Assembly: GCA_022701365.1 (NCBI GenBank)
Contig: JAKUHH010000392.1
Span: 1 to 64,000, forward strand
DNA: 64,000 nucleotides
Direction: 5' to 3'
Source of the DNA: Mycocentrospora acerina
Lineage: Eukaryota > Ascomycota > Dothideomycetes > Pleosporales
Below the pieces are notes generated by a model. The model did no database searches, was not told the DNA's origin, and saw only the letters and a list, made by a program, of their open reading frames with translations. Position 1 is the stretch's first letter, and every line of letters starts with the position of its first letter. Positions 12,601-23,947 of this stretch are shown piece by piece. Position numbers and translations under genes: made by a program.

Positions 12601-14895
12601 ATGAGCGAGAAGGAAAAGAAGATATTGTTCAGTAACTGCAAAGAACTTGAGAAGCTGTCGCACTCGTTCTTCCGCGCAGCAAAGAAAGCGTCCAGACCCT
12701 TCTGCAACTTTGAGGCTTCCCCACCGATTGGTCCATGGAATCGCGATTCTACCGACAGCCGGCCTTACAGTTCCTCAGGCGTGTCAATGAATCCCCAGAG
12801 AGCTTCTGAAGGAACAGTCGATCCATTTGAGAACTGCACACTTGAAAACGACCATCTCACAACTATTGGCCAAGTATTTCTTGACAACAAGGACAAAATG
12901 GAGCGGCTTTATACGTCATATTACCTCAACCAGAACAACATGAGCGAGTATCTGAAGAAACACAAACACGATCCCGAGTTTACTGGATGGGTCATCGCAT
13001 GTTTTGAACAGGTTGAGACCATGACCCAGTCCTGGGATCTAGATTCACTACTTGTAAAGCCTGGGCAGCGTATTCTCAAGTACCCGCTGCTTCTTGGTGA
13101 ATTGAAAAAGGTCACCGACGCGAACCATCCTGATTTGCCCAATATCGAAGCTGCCCACGAAGCATTTCTTGCTGTTAATACCCGCATCAACGAAGCCAAG
13201 GCACGCTCTGATACATTCCGCGCCGCAACTTCAGAGGGTAAGAAAGAGAAGAGTAGGGGTAAGACAATAGGCAAGACCTTTGTTAAAGCATTCATTCCAA
13301 AGCCGGACAAGACCAAGGCATACGATGAGGCCGACAAGATCTTCAGGGACCCTGAGTATAAGTCGAGAGAACAGAAGTTTGGCGGCCATTTCTTCCAGCT
13401 TCAGATCGTCGTACGCGATTTCGAAAAATATCTGGACGCGATCACAGAGCACTGTTCCTCACTCAACAAGGTAGTGCTGGACTTTATCACCATTATCGAA
13501 ACTGGGCCGTCGATGCACCCTGAGCTCGAGAGCACGTGGCGGAAGTGGGCCTTGGCCCACCAGGAGCTTCAGAACAAGGCCCTCGAAGAGCACAAAGCTG
13601 CTGTTCGTACCCGCGTACTGAAACCAGTTGCAGACTTGTGGGAGGTTTGGGGTGCGTATCAAAGGACGATTGAGCAGCGGAAAAAGCTTCTGCTATATTA
13701 CGTCAAGCACAAACAGTCAGTGGATCGTGGTGAGAAAGTCGACCCGCTACTTGAGGAGTCGGCCCAGAAGTTCACGGCAATCAACGACACTCTAAAGCAC
13801 GAGCTGCCACTGCTCTATGAGAGGACCAAAGACCTAATGCGCATGTTGATGGCGCGATTTCTGGGTCTCCAGAAAGACTGGTACAAGACATGCTCAAAGA
13901 AGATCCTCCCACTCCTCGAAAGCGAGCCGCAACATACCACCTCCCTCCGCTACGACCTTGAGTCGTATGTCGAACGCTTCTACTCCGACTACAGGCCGAT
14001 GCAGGATTTGATGAACAAGATGAACATCATCAACCGTAATCTACTGGTTGACATATCAAACATGACCTCGCCTGTACCAACTCTGTCCTCTGATGGCGGT
14101 AACTCGTCGCGTAACTCTACCTCTCGCAACCGCACCGCGTCTATGGGCAGTGACATGTCTACTGTTGATTCCCGTAATCGCAACAGTGGAGGCTACGGCC
14201 CACAAACACACAGGCGTCCATACGATCCGCCGCGCTCCTCCCCCGCAGGCCCAGCATACCCGTCACTCTTCCAGAATGGAGGAAACACGAGTCGGTCTAA
14301 TCCAGGTCCTACCTCTCTGCGCGAAGCTCGGGCTCTCAGTCCTGTCTCCGACGCCAGTGAGGCGACCATTATGCGCGAACGCAGCTCAGGCCGTTCACGG
14401 AATCATAGCTTCCAGGCGATGGACGGTGCAACTGAATTTGAAGACTATTCACCTTTGGGCATGAATACCTTCGATTTCCCACCACAACTAGGTGCCTCTT
14501 TCCTTTTGCCTGTCAACTCTCTCACTCAATCCATATCCACGTCGTCTTCACAGCCGGCATCACTTCCTGGATCGTCACGCACATCTGCGGTCTTCAGTTC
14601 CGCACTCCCAATGTCTGACTCAATTCGAGGCTCCACCGAAGAGCTCCCTCCCACCCCTGGCGACACAAATGAGCCTGAAGTCCTCTTCTTAGCGGCGAGC
14701 CTCTTCGAATTCAACATCGCGCATGACCGGAGAGAAGGCGGTTATCCGTATCTCGTCTACGTACCTGGTGAGATCTTCGATGTGATTGGCATGAAGGGTG
14801 AGCTGTGGCTTGCGCGAAATCAAGACGACCCAATCAAGCTTGTCGGTTGGATATGGGAGAAACACTTCGCGAGGATACTTCCCGAAGATGCTTGA
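9622..14895 (+). CDS. RhoGEF-BAR-SH3 protein (Tuba/DNMBP-like)
   Basis: Single exon, 1757 aa. The start is the first in-frame ATG, with A at -3 and G at +4. The first ~950 residues are Ser/Pro/Thr-rich and probably disordered. A DH (RhoGEF) domain follows (about 955-1200), with the RYRILEELLSTEYQFNMDM start and the conserved LVKPGQRILKYPLLLGEL helix. Next is an alpha-helical BAR domain (about 1220-1460), then a second low-complexity linker and a C-terminal SH3-like domain (about 1688-1757, with GEIFDVIGMKGELWLARN and GWIWEKHF). The DH-BAR order is that of animal DNMBP/Tuba and fungal Gef3/Fus2-type proteins, which load Rho/Cdc42 GTPases with GTP at curved membranes. The likely role is polarity or septation at the plasma membrane; the target GTPase cannot be read from sequence. 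No PH domain is visible, as expected when a BAR domain replaces it. Confidence 0.9.
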   Translation: MAESDQVHGYAYNPSVASWVHSTTLAQLDGNETSEQKLADDDALDDSPDAFYNNMAAAGHDLAALPPTNMTHAHQHPPSANGTTRSAPRATARSVSGAPSSVSTARSPPPAATNKVRALAEKFERSPGSHIAPSPSARSQSREPARTTPRDAGKRANAPASPPAHSPASAAHSNKESSYAAFKFNHLKARERPQPAPTSPRHTRRTNGSRSSLDQHTTPTSRKKVASPTRRPASGGGRQPFFGEVISGQDDLVPGYGIPSFETTMQEGVPGSAAVNRRDLMNLSADGPLLAASTYKSPHHGRSVSDAAIPSGGEGQIGQRTLVMRSPQSRIPVPKRRSSFGSDTGSSTRSVKYTPTRPASYSNRSSPTRLHRKPISGNTAAPSNGADHLTLPALAYRGHRERGKSPRGARTGPSLAAVVGVPPDPASPRLRNSRERHPLPQSPNTHSMGASTKDERDYFLAGSGFMQAPSLDFNAQAIEGNNATGEGPAETTQPSQEHPLQNEHQRLSLQTSNSSLPPPRLSMSSNTEFDESPVLGIPGSFVLTPPVVHQETEPNPLHSSAFHTSSGLLVHDSPIIDQSELGVRESIPIMLGEDQPSESWSPSSPPPNEGLQALSFPYRSDDAYGHENNQPMSQFDGDDSPIDPFASRGSLYPEESTSVAPYRAVGSFPLHSETYSVVNSVLNLYHRSPVITPELASHLRDRVQQVSPVIAQHEDWESKEATETYLARLLSDANGATGATTKSQHRKVTTQSRPDLRTTRLEDDPSVDGPVGTAIIYPSQSHYSLGSGGSTTTTIQEDASRSGSSSMNHSNNQLVQDPLIDSELEPAKGLDLPQLAWTNEGLGLSLQDERPPSPLHTNPPRPAYSPPPPPTKPSIEQLSLRHNSGSYQRHPQPPVPVIPFDHNSGRVQTPVNEVLEAGSEDCFRTPQPAKMNTGSREAETSVGVDQEDPAFQAKQARIKRYRILEELLSTEYQFNMDMMIVHKIFEATVPSELMSEKEKKILFSNCKELEKLSHSFFRAAKKASRPFCNFEASPPIGPWNRDSTDSRPYSSSGVSMNPQRASEGTVDPFENCTLENDHLTTIGQVFLDNKDKMERLYTSYYLNQNNMSEYLKKHKHDPEFTGWVIACFEQVETMTQSWDLDSLLVKPGQRILKYPLLLGELKKVTDANHPDLPNIEAAHEAFLAVNTRINEAKARSDTFRAATSEGKKEKSRGKTIGKTFVKAFIPKPDKTKAYDEADKIFRDPEYKSREQKFGGHFFQLQIVVRDFEKYLDAITEHCSSLNKVVLDFITIIETGPSMHPELESTWRKWALAHQELQNKALEEHKAAVRTRVLKPVADLWEVWGAYQRTIEQRKKLLLYYVKHKQSVDRGEKVDPLLEESAQKFTAINDTLKHELPLLYERTKDLMRMLMARFLGLQKDWYKTCSKKILPLLESEPQHTTSLRYDLESYVERFYSDYRPMQDLMNKMNIINRNLLVDISNMTSPVPTLSSDGGNSSRNSTSRNRTASMGSDMSTVDSRNRNSGGYGPQTHRRPYDPPRSSPAGPAYPSLFQNGGNTSRSNPGPTSLREARALSPVSDASEATIMRERSSGRSRNHSFQAMDGATEFEDYSPLGMNTFDFPPQLGASFLLPVNSLTQSISTSSSQPASLPGSSRTSAVFSSALPMSDSIRGSTEELPPTPGDTNEPEVLFLAASLFEFNIAHDRREGGYPYLVYVPGEIFDVIGMKGELWLARNQDDPIKLVGWIWEKHFARILPEDA

Positions 14896-15694
14896 TCTAG
14901 CCCTCGTTCAACCATACTGGCAGACTCGACATGGACGAATAATTTCGTACACATATTCTCGATATGGGAGGACGCCATTCAAGTTTTGCAGACTGTTAGT
15001 CTCCTTGGAGACATCAATATTTGTAATTACAATTTGCATTCGACGACGCATCACAGCTAGCTTCTCACCAAGACAACCCCAAGGCCTTAGATTTCATCTT
15101 TCTGCAGCGGCGTTTAGGAGAAGAGTGGATCGCTATGCACATCACAACACAGTACAGCACGGCTTGCCAAATAGTCATCGTGCTTCTTTCCTTGCCTGTT
15201 TCGCAAGGATACACACGACATGTAGGGAGTGGCGTATATGCACGGGTTGATAACTTACGAGCATTTGTTGGCGTTTCTTGTTTCATTTCTGGATGAGCTG
15301 AACTGGGTGCGGGTCACTTCGATTTCTTTGTTATCTCTATTTTCTCTTGCCATTTACTTCTCATTTTTTCTTCTTCGTTTTTTTCTTAACGTACCCTATG
15401 ATGGAAAGGAGGATCTGGCTTGGATTTATCGCAAATGGGTGGATGGATTGAGGCAGAGATGTTGCTTGTTATACCACGTTTAGTTGGTTACTTTGTTGAA
15501 TGTTTCTCTCATTGTATGATATTTATATTTATATTCGGACAAAGGTGGAATTCAATGTTGTGGTCTCTTGGTCAAGGAACCAGGTTTTGAATCAAAATAT
15601 GACATGCAGGCATGATTCAGGATTTATTCTATGCGTGTTTGCCTGTGATGTGTCTACCTTTATTCGTAATTCCCAAGACCTGGGACGAGGATTT
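14896..15694. other. Convergent intergenic region
   Basis: About 800 bp between the 3' ends of the RhoGEF and M16 genes. T-rich stretches and short open frames only; nothing supported. Confidence 0.6.
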
Positions 15695-18600
15695 CTACTC
15701 CTTCATCTCATCTCCGCTCTCGCCCTCATCGCTTCCAGACTCACCTTCGTCGTCTTCGTCGTCATCTTCATCTTCGTCTTCGTCATCATCGTCGTCATCG
15801 TCTTCACCCTCTAGGCCATATGCTTCGCGGAAGTCGGCGAGCTGCTTGACTTGAATTGTGAAGCCTGCGTTTTCAAAGTCCTTCTTCAGTCCCTAAAAAT
15901 AAAAGTCAGTCTTAGTCTGCAGAAGTGATTCGATAATGACAACCATGCCAAGGCAAAGGTGAAGGTAGTGGGAGGGGGAAACTTACATCTACCATGATTC
16001 CTCCACAAGTGATGACCAAGTCCGCCGTCTTAGGCTCAAACACCCTCGCAACAACATCCTTCAACACAGTCTTCACATCCTCAACACCTATCTTGCGTAC
16101 TTCACGCAGACACCAGTCCTGCCACCCCTTGCCCACACCCCTCGTCACCAAGTCAATAAATGAGCTCCTCGCAGCATCTACAATCGTCGCGCGCTCATCG
16201 ACGAATTCCCTCACGATGCTGGAGATTGCGCCCTCAAGCGCCAACTTGTCGAATTCCCTTGTCCCATCCGAGTACTCAGCAACAACCTGTTTCGCCTTGC
16301 TAAACGCCGAGAAGATATTTGGCGACTTGAAGATGCGGAACTTGAGCAGGCCAGTTTCGACATCACGGAAAAATTGCGTGCCGTATGCGAGACCTGTGCC
16401 ACGGATGCTCTGCCACATGGGACCTTCGACGGCGTCGAGGTACGCGAGTGCGACCATGAGGGCGGGGAGCTGCGCATGAGTGTACCCCTTTGGACCTTTG
16501 GCGGTGAGGACTGCGAAAGAAGAGTCAATCGGCATGGGGATGATGTTGTGAGCGCCGCCAGGGTTGCGACCGTATTCTGAGAGGACATCGTTGCGGTCGT
16601 CGATGGGGTTCAGAGTGGGTTCTTTGCCGGGGGAGATGGCGTCGGTGAGCAAGGAGAAGGTTTGTACGGGATTGGGCAGGGTTTCGAGATTTGCGATGAC
16701 GAGGAGGCGAAGGTTGGAGAAGGTAAGGAGGTGGGTGCGGAGGGTTTCGAGTTTTTCGATGACCTGCTTGGGTGAGGTCTTGAGAAGCTTGAGGATGCGC
16801 TTGAGATAAAGACCCTTGACTAAGGTGTTTGTTGCGCGGACTGAAGATGAAGGTGCGTAGTGAATCATGCGGTCTACAGCAAATGCCATGCTGCCACCGT
16901 CGCGCTTCTCGTCGGGCACGTCGGCGAGCATTTTGATCACGGTAGCAGTGAGGCGCTCAATGTCGAAGATAGAGTCCACGAGCATAGTCTTGAGCCACTG
17001 AACGACTGTAGGGAATTTCTCGGCTTCGGCAACGAAGGGGATGTAGATCATCTCTGAGTTTCCAACCTCGGAACCGCGGTCCATGGAATATTCAATAGTG
17101 TCTTGCTCGAGCTTGGTGATGACTTCCTCGAACTCGACGCGCTTCCCATCCTTCGTAACTGGAGTCGCGAAGAAGTTGCTTAGGTATATTCCCAGCAAAG
17201 GCTTAAGTTCTGTTGGAAGATTGGCTGTTCCGAGTGCCAGACCGAAGTGAACAAAGGACGTCGGTATGTGCTCAAAGTGAATGAAGAGCGGCTGGTTCTT
17301 CTCATTCTGGTCGACGATCTTTTGGATTTGATTGTCCTCAGTCCCAAGACTCTTTGCCAGTCCCGAGCGAGCTGTAGTTGTTTCGAAGAAGTGAATCGAT
17401 TCCGTGCTGGGTACTTTCAAACCTGCTATTATTTCCTCAGGAATAGGCTTGTCGTTTTCGTCTTGAGCAGCCTTCAACTTCTCCGCCAGCTTCTTCAGAC
17501 CTTCCTCGCCAAACTTCTCTTGTTGTGCTTTGACGCGAGCAACTTCATCTGCCTTAATCTTTTCAGATAGTGCAATTGAAGGCTTGCCGAGTAGGGATAC
17601 GTGATGGGCATCAATGAGCCACTTCTTCAAGAAGGACCGCCATTGCTCCTCTGTCCACTCCTCTAATTCATCGAAGACCTTGAGAGTAGCCATACCTTCT
17701 TCGAGATCAGACCCATCTCTGTTTCCGTAAAGATGGTCTTTCAGAATAGGGCTGTTGTACTCGTCGTTGCTAGTTTCAGATAAAAACTGAGCCTGTCTCT
17801 TGAAGCGACGGAGGCAGTCTTTCATGTAGCTCAAATCGAGTGGCTTCGATGCATGTTCCTTGAGTACCTCGAAAAATCGCTTCTCAGCATCCGCGAGCTT
17901 CTTGGTTTCTACAGAACTGAGAGTGAACCAGATGATCTGGTCATAGTTGCTCTTGACCCAGAAATAAACTTCGCTGGCGAGATGTTCCTTCTCAACCAGG
18001 GTATTTACCATAACAGACACAGAAGACCCAGCAAGATATGTCAACACCGTGTTGAGCGCCGTTTCGCCCAAATCGTCAGTCGCGGGGGGTCCAAAGAAAG
18101 CAATCTGAACTTCGCCGGTGGACTCGTCTTCTTCTGGAAACTCGACTGTGTCAATCACAGATTTGGTCAAAGCCGGTGTGCGCTTGGACTCTACCCATGG
18201 TCGTTTGAAAGACGCATCATACGCTGGCACATGATCGACTATTTCATCTTCGAACTTGTCCAGAACGTTAAGAAGATCGGTGTGATCGACCTCACCAATG
18301 AGCACAAGTCGAAGATTCTTTGGCTGGTACATATCACGATGAAATTGACGAATGCGTTCAGCAGTCAGAACACGCAAGTTTTCCATCAAGCCTCCGGTCT
18401 CAGCTCGGAAACCATCACCTTCCGGGTAGAGTAGACGGCGCATTTGGAGATCCATCAGATCACCTTGCAGATTTTCTCGCCCCTGCATTTCAGAGTAGAC
18501 GACGCTGCGGCTGTCAGTGATCGCTTCTACAAAATTTCAAAGTGAACATACCCTGCATCTTCGCCTTTCCCATCGATATGATGTACCTCAGTGTAACAGC

Positions 18601-19051
18601 CAGAATCGGTAAGTGTTGGTACAATCAAATGATCTAAGTAGATTGGGAGAAGCTGGGCAAAACCTTCCCAACCAGCGGTGGAGAGGGTGTAAACAGTCTC
18701 GGCAGTATCTGTCCAGGCGTTGGTGTCCGAGTACGACCGGGTCGCAATCTTATCTAGTACACCCTTATATGGGTACCTTCTTGAACCCATGAAGCAGAGA
18801 TGCTCGAGAGTATGTGCTACATACCGTTAGCGGCGGACGTGCCAATGATTGGATAACTTACGGGATCCCGAGTCATCGTGAATTTCCGTAGCAACAGTGA
18901 AGTAGCCATAGACTTTGGGCCCTTGTCGATCAACTACCACTACCCGCAGACCCGTTCGCTGAGATTCATATTGTGTGAATGTGGCGTCGGCATAGTCGGC
19001 CTTGAACCCTTGGATCTTCTTGAAATGAGAATCTTGTTGCGTGGAACCCAT
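15695..19051 (-). CDS. M16-family zinc metalloprotease (Sdd3/YOL098C-like)
   Basis: Four exons: 19051-18862, 18816-18552, 18504-15987, 15892-15695 (introns 45, 47 and 93 bp); 1056 aa, starting at the first ATG. The inverted zinc motif HxxEH is H65-T-L-E-H69, directly after the first splice junction and preceded by GYFTVATEIHDDSG. VVYSEMQGRENL in exon 3 is the conserved segment carrying the third zinc-ligand Glu region. Four M16-type half-domains are expected from the length. The closest family I recognise is the YOL098C / C05D11.1 group, whose substrate is poorly known. The C-terminal exon ends in an acidic low-complexity tail (about 40 residues, nearly all Asp/Glu plus Gly/Ser). No mitochondrial presequence is seen, so a cytosolic location is likely. 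It differs clearly from the Cym1 paralogue at 50.7 kb. Confidence 0.9.
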
Positions 19052-19795
19052 AGTGCCGTAAAGAAACGGATGTTGAAAGGCCTTCGAAAATCCTTCTAAA
19101 AGATTTGGCGATGATGTAAAAGCTTCTCGAGTGCACACCTGCACGATATCTAGACGATGCGCAGGGGCGGCCCTTTCTTTTACGACTAAACCAGTCTTAC
19201 TATTGTTGTGTCAGCTTCTCCACGTTTATTTTTTTAAGATTCAAGTCCTTCGCCAAGTGACTGGTGTTACAAGTTGAGTAAATAACAAATTTATCATATT
19301 CATATGCTATATGATCTTTGAGGTCATGTTCCTCATCATCACAGCAGGTGTATTTAGTCTTAGTAGTAGATTAAACAAGTGGGAATCCAGACTTACACTG
19401 GGACAAGATGGATCGAAAATAGAAGGAATCTTCCTACGAGGGAGTGTAGAATGTTTGAGAGAATAGCGAAGCTGCAAGAATTAGTGCTACCGTCTGCTGG
19501 GCCAAGCCTGTTCTCAACTAACTTTGAAAGAACGACAAATAAGTGTCGTTATCTGCTTAGGCACCTTTGGAGTGTCTAGACTAAGAAATCTTTGATGCAA
19601 ACGCTCAGCCCAAACGCGGTCTCGAGTGGTGGCGGGGTTGATCTTTTGGCGGGGCAGCGTGAATTGAAGCTCAGGCGCACAGACATCGATTGCGTAGGGC
19701 GATGTCACCGAAACACGTTGCGACCGCAGGCAGGGAAGACTTCTTTAACATCCGAGCGCATAAAACTCCGACATGAAAACTCGGCAATAGCTTCA
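19052..19795. other. Divergent intergenic region M16 / Zw10
   Basis: About 740 bp between divergent start codons. An in-frame ATG at 19595 would lengthen the Zw10 protein by 67 residues with no family resemblance, so I treat it as leader sequence. Confidence 0.5.
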
Positions 19796-22533
19796 ATGTC
19801 TTCGCAAGTTTCAAACGAAAAGCTCGGAGATGCGATCCTCCAATCGGTGCAGCATGGGGTCTTCCCGCAGGATGAAGATGTGGCATCTGCGACGGTGCCT
19901 TCGAGCGCACTCCCAAAGCTGCTAGAGGTTGTTGGCAAGGCGAGAGAAGATACACAAGTATGTAAGAAATATACTGTAGCACCCATCTGAAGCAGGATCC
20001 ATTCGCGACACACGCGAAGGCTTTATGAAGTTGGCAGAGCCGACAGGATGTCATGAAGGAACGTGGCCTGCACTCGCAATGGATACTGGCACACTATCTA
20101 ATAGAAGCTGATAATTCGCCGCAGAATGAGATCCGCAAAGTCTCCCGCGAAGCCGCATCCGATGTTGACGGCTGGATAGCCCAAGCGCGCAAACTGCAGG
20201 AGGATATCAAGCGTTCACAAGAAACCGCCAAGGACATCGTATTGCAGGCAGAAGCAGGCAAGGAGAATACGGCAAAAGTCCAGGATGCGGCGAGCAAGAC
20301 CAGCCTTTTGCACTCGGAGATTGCATACAACGAGAGCCTTGCGCAGGTCCTTGAACAGCTACAAGACATCTCAACATTATTGGACTCAGCTCGAGACGCT
20401 GCAGTTGGTGGACATGTCATGTATGCACTGGACAGAATGGAGGATGCAGATGGTGCATTCAAGAGATTGGGCGCCTTCCAGACCACTAGAGTAGTCGGTG
20501 TGTTGAGGACAAAACAAGACAACCTGAAAAAAGCAGTTGTGGAGAATCTCACCGAGTCGTGGAACAGTCTCATTATGATGGATGTTGCAGACCGTAAGAT
20601 CACTCTCAAAGAATCAAACGGGCAAGAAGCTGCAGCAGACATTAACACCGTTGTCGAAGCACTCACAAGACTAAATCTTCTCGACAGCTTTCTTTCACGT
20701 TTAAACCGCGACATTGACAGGATCATCATAGCTTCTCGACTTTCTCTCAGTACCGACAACGTTGTATGTGGCTTTGAAGTTAGAGGAGATGATCTCCAAG
20801 TCACCGGTCCTGTGAATGACGGAACTATTGAATCCACACTACGAGACATTCACATGATAGCCGACTATCTCAGCACTCGCTTACCAGAAGCAATCGCCAT
20901 CCCACTGTCCTCCAAACTTGTGCCTGTCATTGCGTCACGATTAATATCTAATCTGCTTCTGCCTGCTGTCCCGATATCGACAGATGGTGTGCACAAATTC
21001 CAGGAAACATTATCGTTCGTACTCGGCCTTGTAGAACATTTGGACGAGCTTGGATGGTCAGGACAGAACCACCTGACAGAGTGGGTAGACAAATCTGCTG
21101 AGATTTGGCTCGCCAAGCAAAAGGAGGCTGCCATTGCAAAGGTGCAAACACTATTTTCAAGACAAGTCCAGGAGAAAAAGACTGTAGAAAGAATCGAAAC
21201 ACAGGTTGTCTCAAAGGGTGACGCATTGCATGCGAATCAAGAAGATGACAACGAATGGGGTGCCGATTGGGATGAAGAAGAAGACCCCGAGAAAGAGGCG
21301 GAAATCTCTAAATCTCAGGATGCAGAAGAGGAGGACATGAGTGCCTGGGGTATGGAGGATGATGAACCCGTTGAGGAATCGAAGCCTGAGGGCGAAACAC
21401 ATGCGACAAAGCCATCAGATGACGAGGATGCAGAAGACTGGGGCGCTGAATGGGGTGACGGCGAGGACGCAAAGCCGATTACAGCATTGGATTCTGCAAC
21501 TAAATCACCAGGAAAACAAAAAACAAACGGCAAGTCAGCGTCTCAGAAGTCGCCTGCGGAGCAGGAGGTGACTCTACGAGAGACGTATACAGTGACAGCC
21601 ATACCCGATTCCATCATGGAAATCATCATCCAAGTCATCGCAGATGTAGAAACTTTGAACTCACCCGATCTCGTAAAGTCGGCGATTGCGCCTGCAAGCG
21701 GGGGTCTTTACACTATTCCCAGTCTGCTACTTGCAATGTACCGAGCTACTGCTGTAATCCACTACTCTAAAGACGTTGCGGGGAACATGTTGATTTACAA
21801 CGACTGCCAGCGACTGTCAGATCGTCTGCGAATCTTCATGCAAGAACAGGCTGAGAAAGATAAAGCTTCTAGTCTGCCTGAGTTGCTTCGACCCTCTGTT
21901 CGTCTCAAGCCCAAACTGGATGCTGACATCAAAACGATCGATGGCTTCGGAAAGCGCGCATATGGGCGGGAAATGGAATCACAGCGACAGATAGTGAGAG
22001 ATCACCTGGAAGATGCACAGGGCTTCCAAGGATGCACTAATATTCCGTTCGCGACCGTTTGTGACGATGCCATTGCTACAACAATCGACAGAGTAGGCGA
22101 CGTGAAGAGGCAGTGGCAGCCCATCCTCTCACATTCGGCTCTTCTCCAATCTCTAGGATCACTAGTATCGACCGCTCTTACAAAGTTTGTCAACGACATC
22201 GAAGACATGTCGGATATTGCTGAGGACGAGTCCCGAAAACTACACAGTTACTGCGTCTCCCTTGCCACTCTGTCTCAGCACTTCCAGACACAAGATAGTA
22301 GCGGGGAGACGGCAGATATGGCAGGCATTTACACACCTAACTGGTTTAAATTCCAATACTTATCCGAGATCTTGGACAGCAGTTTGGCAGACATTCGTTA
22401 TTTCTGGACGGATGGCGAGCTGAAGCTGGAAATGGAGGGAGAAGAGGTTATTGGATTGATCGAGGCGTTGTTCGCGCCAAGCGAACATCGAAGAAAAGCT
22501 ATTGCTGAGATTCGAAGGACGAGTCTGCGTTAA
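19796..22533 (+). CDS. ZW10: Zw10/Dsl1-family ER tethering (kinetochore-Zw10-type) protein
   Basis: Two exons, 19796-19957 and 20125-22533 (167-bp intron), 856 aa. The intron was placed so that EDTQ joins NEIRKVSREAASDVDGW, the usual N-terminal layout of fungal Zw10-like proteins. The first ~300 residues are helical (KLQEDIKRSQETAKDIV, then ISTLLDSARDAAVGGHVMYA). At about 425-500 an acidic insert carries three Trp-containing clusters (EWGADWDEEED, SAWGMEDDE, DWGAEWGDGED). In yeast Dsl1 a comparable acidic, Trp-bearing lasso binds coatomer on COPI vesicles, so the same role is inferred here. The C-terminal half is a helical Zw10/Dsl1 domain. The likely job is tethering Golgi-to-ER vesicles with Sec39/Tip20-type partners; a spindle-checkpoint role is less likely in fungi. 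The start codon is uncertain. Confidence 0.85.
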
Positions 22534-23100
22534 GCATGTTTATAAAGCCATTTTAGATGGTCAAACAGTGTACATAATCCATCTTCCCGGCGGTAGCAAG
22601 GATATCGAAGAGAGTCGTGAAGAAAAGAGTCGACAAGCCTTTAATGCGATCCAATTCAGTCAATGAGAACCTTCCGTTTGATCTGTGCCACAAATTTTAA
22701 GGTCTCGTTAAGTCGTTGAATAGCGCGTCATCATGATCGACCGGGTCATGATGCCACACGCGACAGTGACTTACCCCAAAAGTAACCTAACCAAAGTCTA
22801 CTTCCGCTTTCGGTAGCGACACACAATTTAGGCGATGTGCGAATCGTATTAGTGAGGTGTCAACGACCTGCACATGTGAGCCAGTTTTGTAGCTGTGTAC
22901 CTACAGCCATTTGCTATAGCGGATGTCAGTCTGTACTCTCGCGTTAAATTTCTTCACGGCAGCAGCTGAGCTATCTCACTTCCTCCAGAACGGTTTTCTC
23001 GGGCGTTCTACGGCATATCACGTGCAGAAGGGTGTACTTTTCCCAGAATATTTTCCTTTCCTACAGCCACAGGTACTGTCAAAGAAGCTTCTATCTCACA
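22534..23100. other. Intergenic region Zw10 / F-box gene
   Basis: About 570 bp with the 3' UTR of the Zw10 gene and the upstream region of the F-box gene. No further feature seen. Confidence 0.5.
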
Positions 23101-23915
23101 ATGACTAAGAGACACGATCAAATCGCTTTTCCCTGGCTCTTGTTGCCTGCAGATATCCGTCTTTTGATGCTCGACGAAATTTCAGGCCAGAAACATCGTG
23201 GCTGGGCTCAGTGCGCAGCCGTCTGCAAAGAATGGCAGGCCATTCTTGAACCCAAGAATTTTTCCCAACTAGCATTGCAGCCATCCTGTCTAGACGACCT
23301 GGAAACCCTTGTTATCCGACAAAGGCCTCTTGTCCAGCACATCTGTCTCAATATCGACCTTCCTCGATACGCTTGTCCCACTTGTAAACGAAACGACACC
23401 ATGTCCAGTCGTAGGTCTACCATTTTTAGGAGGGCTATCCTAAGGCTCTTTTCTATCCTGAGTACCTGGCAGCCTACAGGTCGGTTGACACTGGAGCTGA
23501 GCGCATCTTCACCGAGTGACTCACAACATTGGTTCAAGAACTACTGTTTTGGACCCGGACATGAAGACACAAGAGACTGGACCCAACAGGAGAAAGCTAT
23601 CAGATGGCACGACCCAAAGCACGGCTGGGTTGATGGCCAGCAGGTTAAGTCTCCCGATCCGCACGCTATTATGCGCCTCTTTTCTCCGCTCTGCTTGAAC
23701 GTGCCCCAAACTCTCCCCGTTGTTCATGCCGTTACAAGCTTCTGCATACGTCGACAACTTCGACATGAGCTGTTTCCCGAAGTACTAAAGGCCTTCTGGG
23801 AGAAACTCCCTCGGCTAGAAATTATAGTCTACGAGCTGTGGCGTGCCCGGCGACACTACCAGATTGCATGTGCATATGGTACATTCAACCCTATATCATA
23901 CCCTTTTGTGGGAGG

Positions 23916-23947
<32 letters not shown>

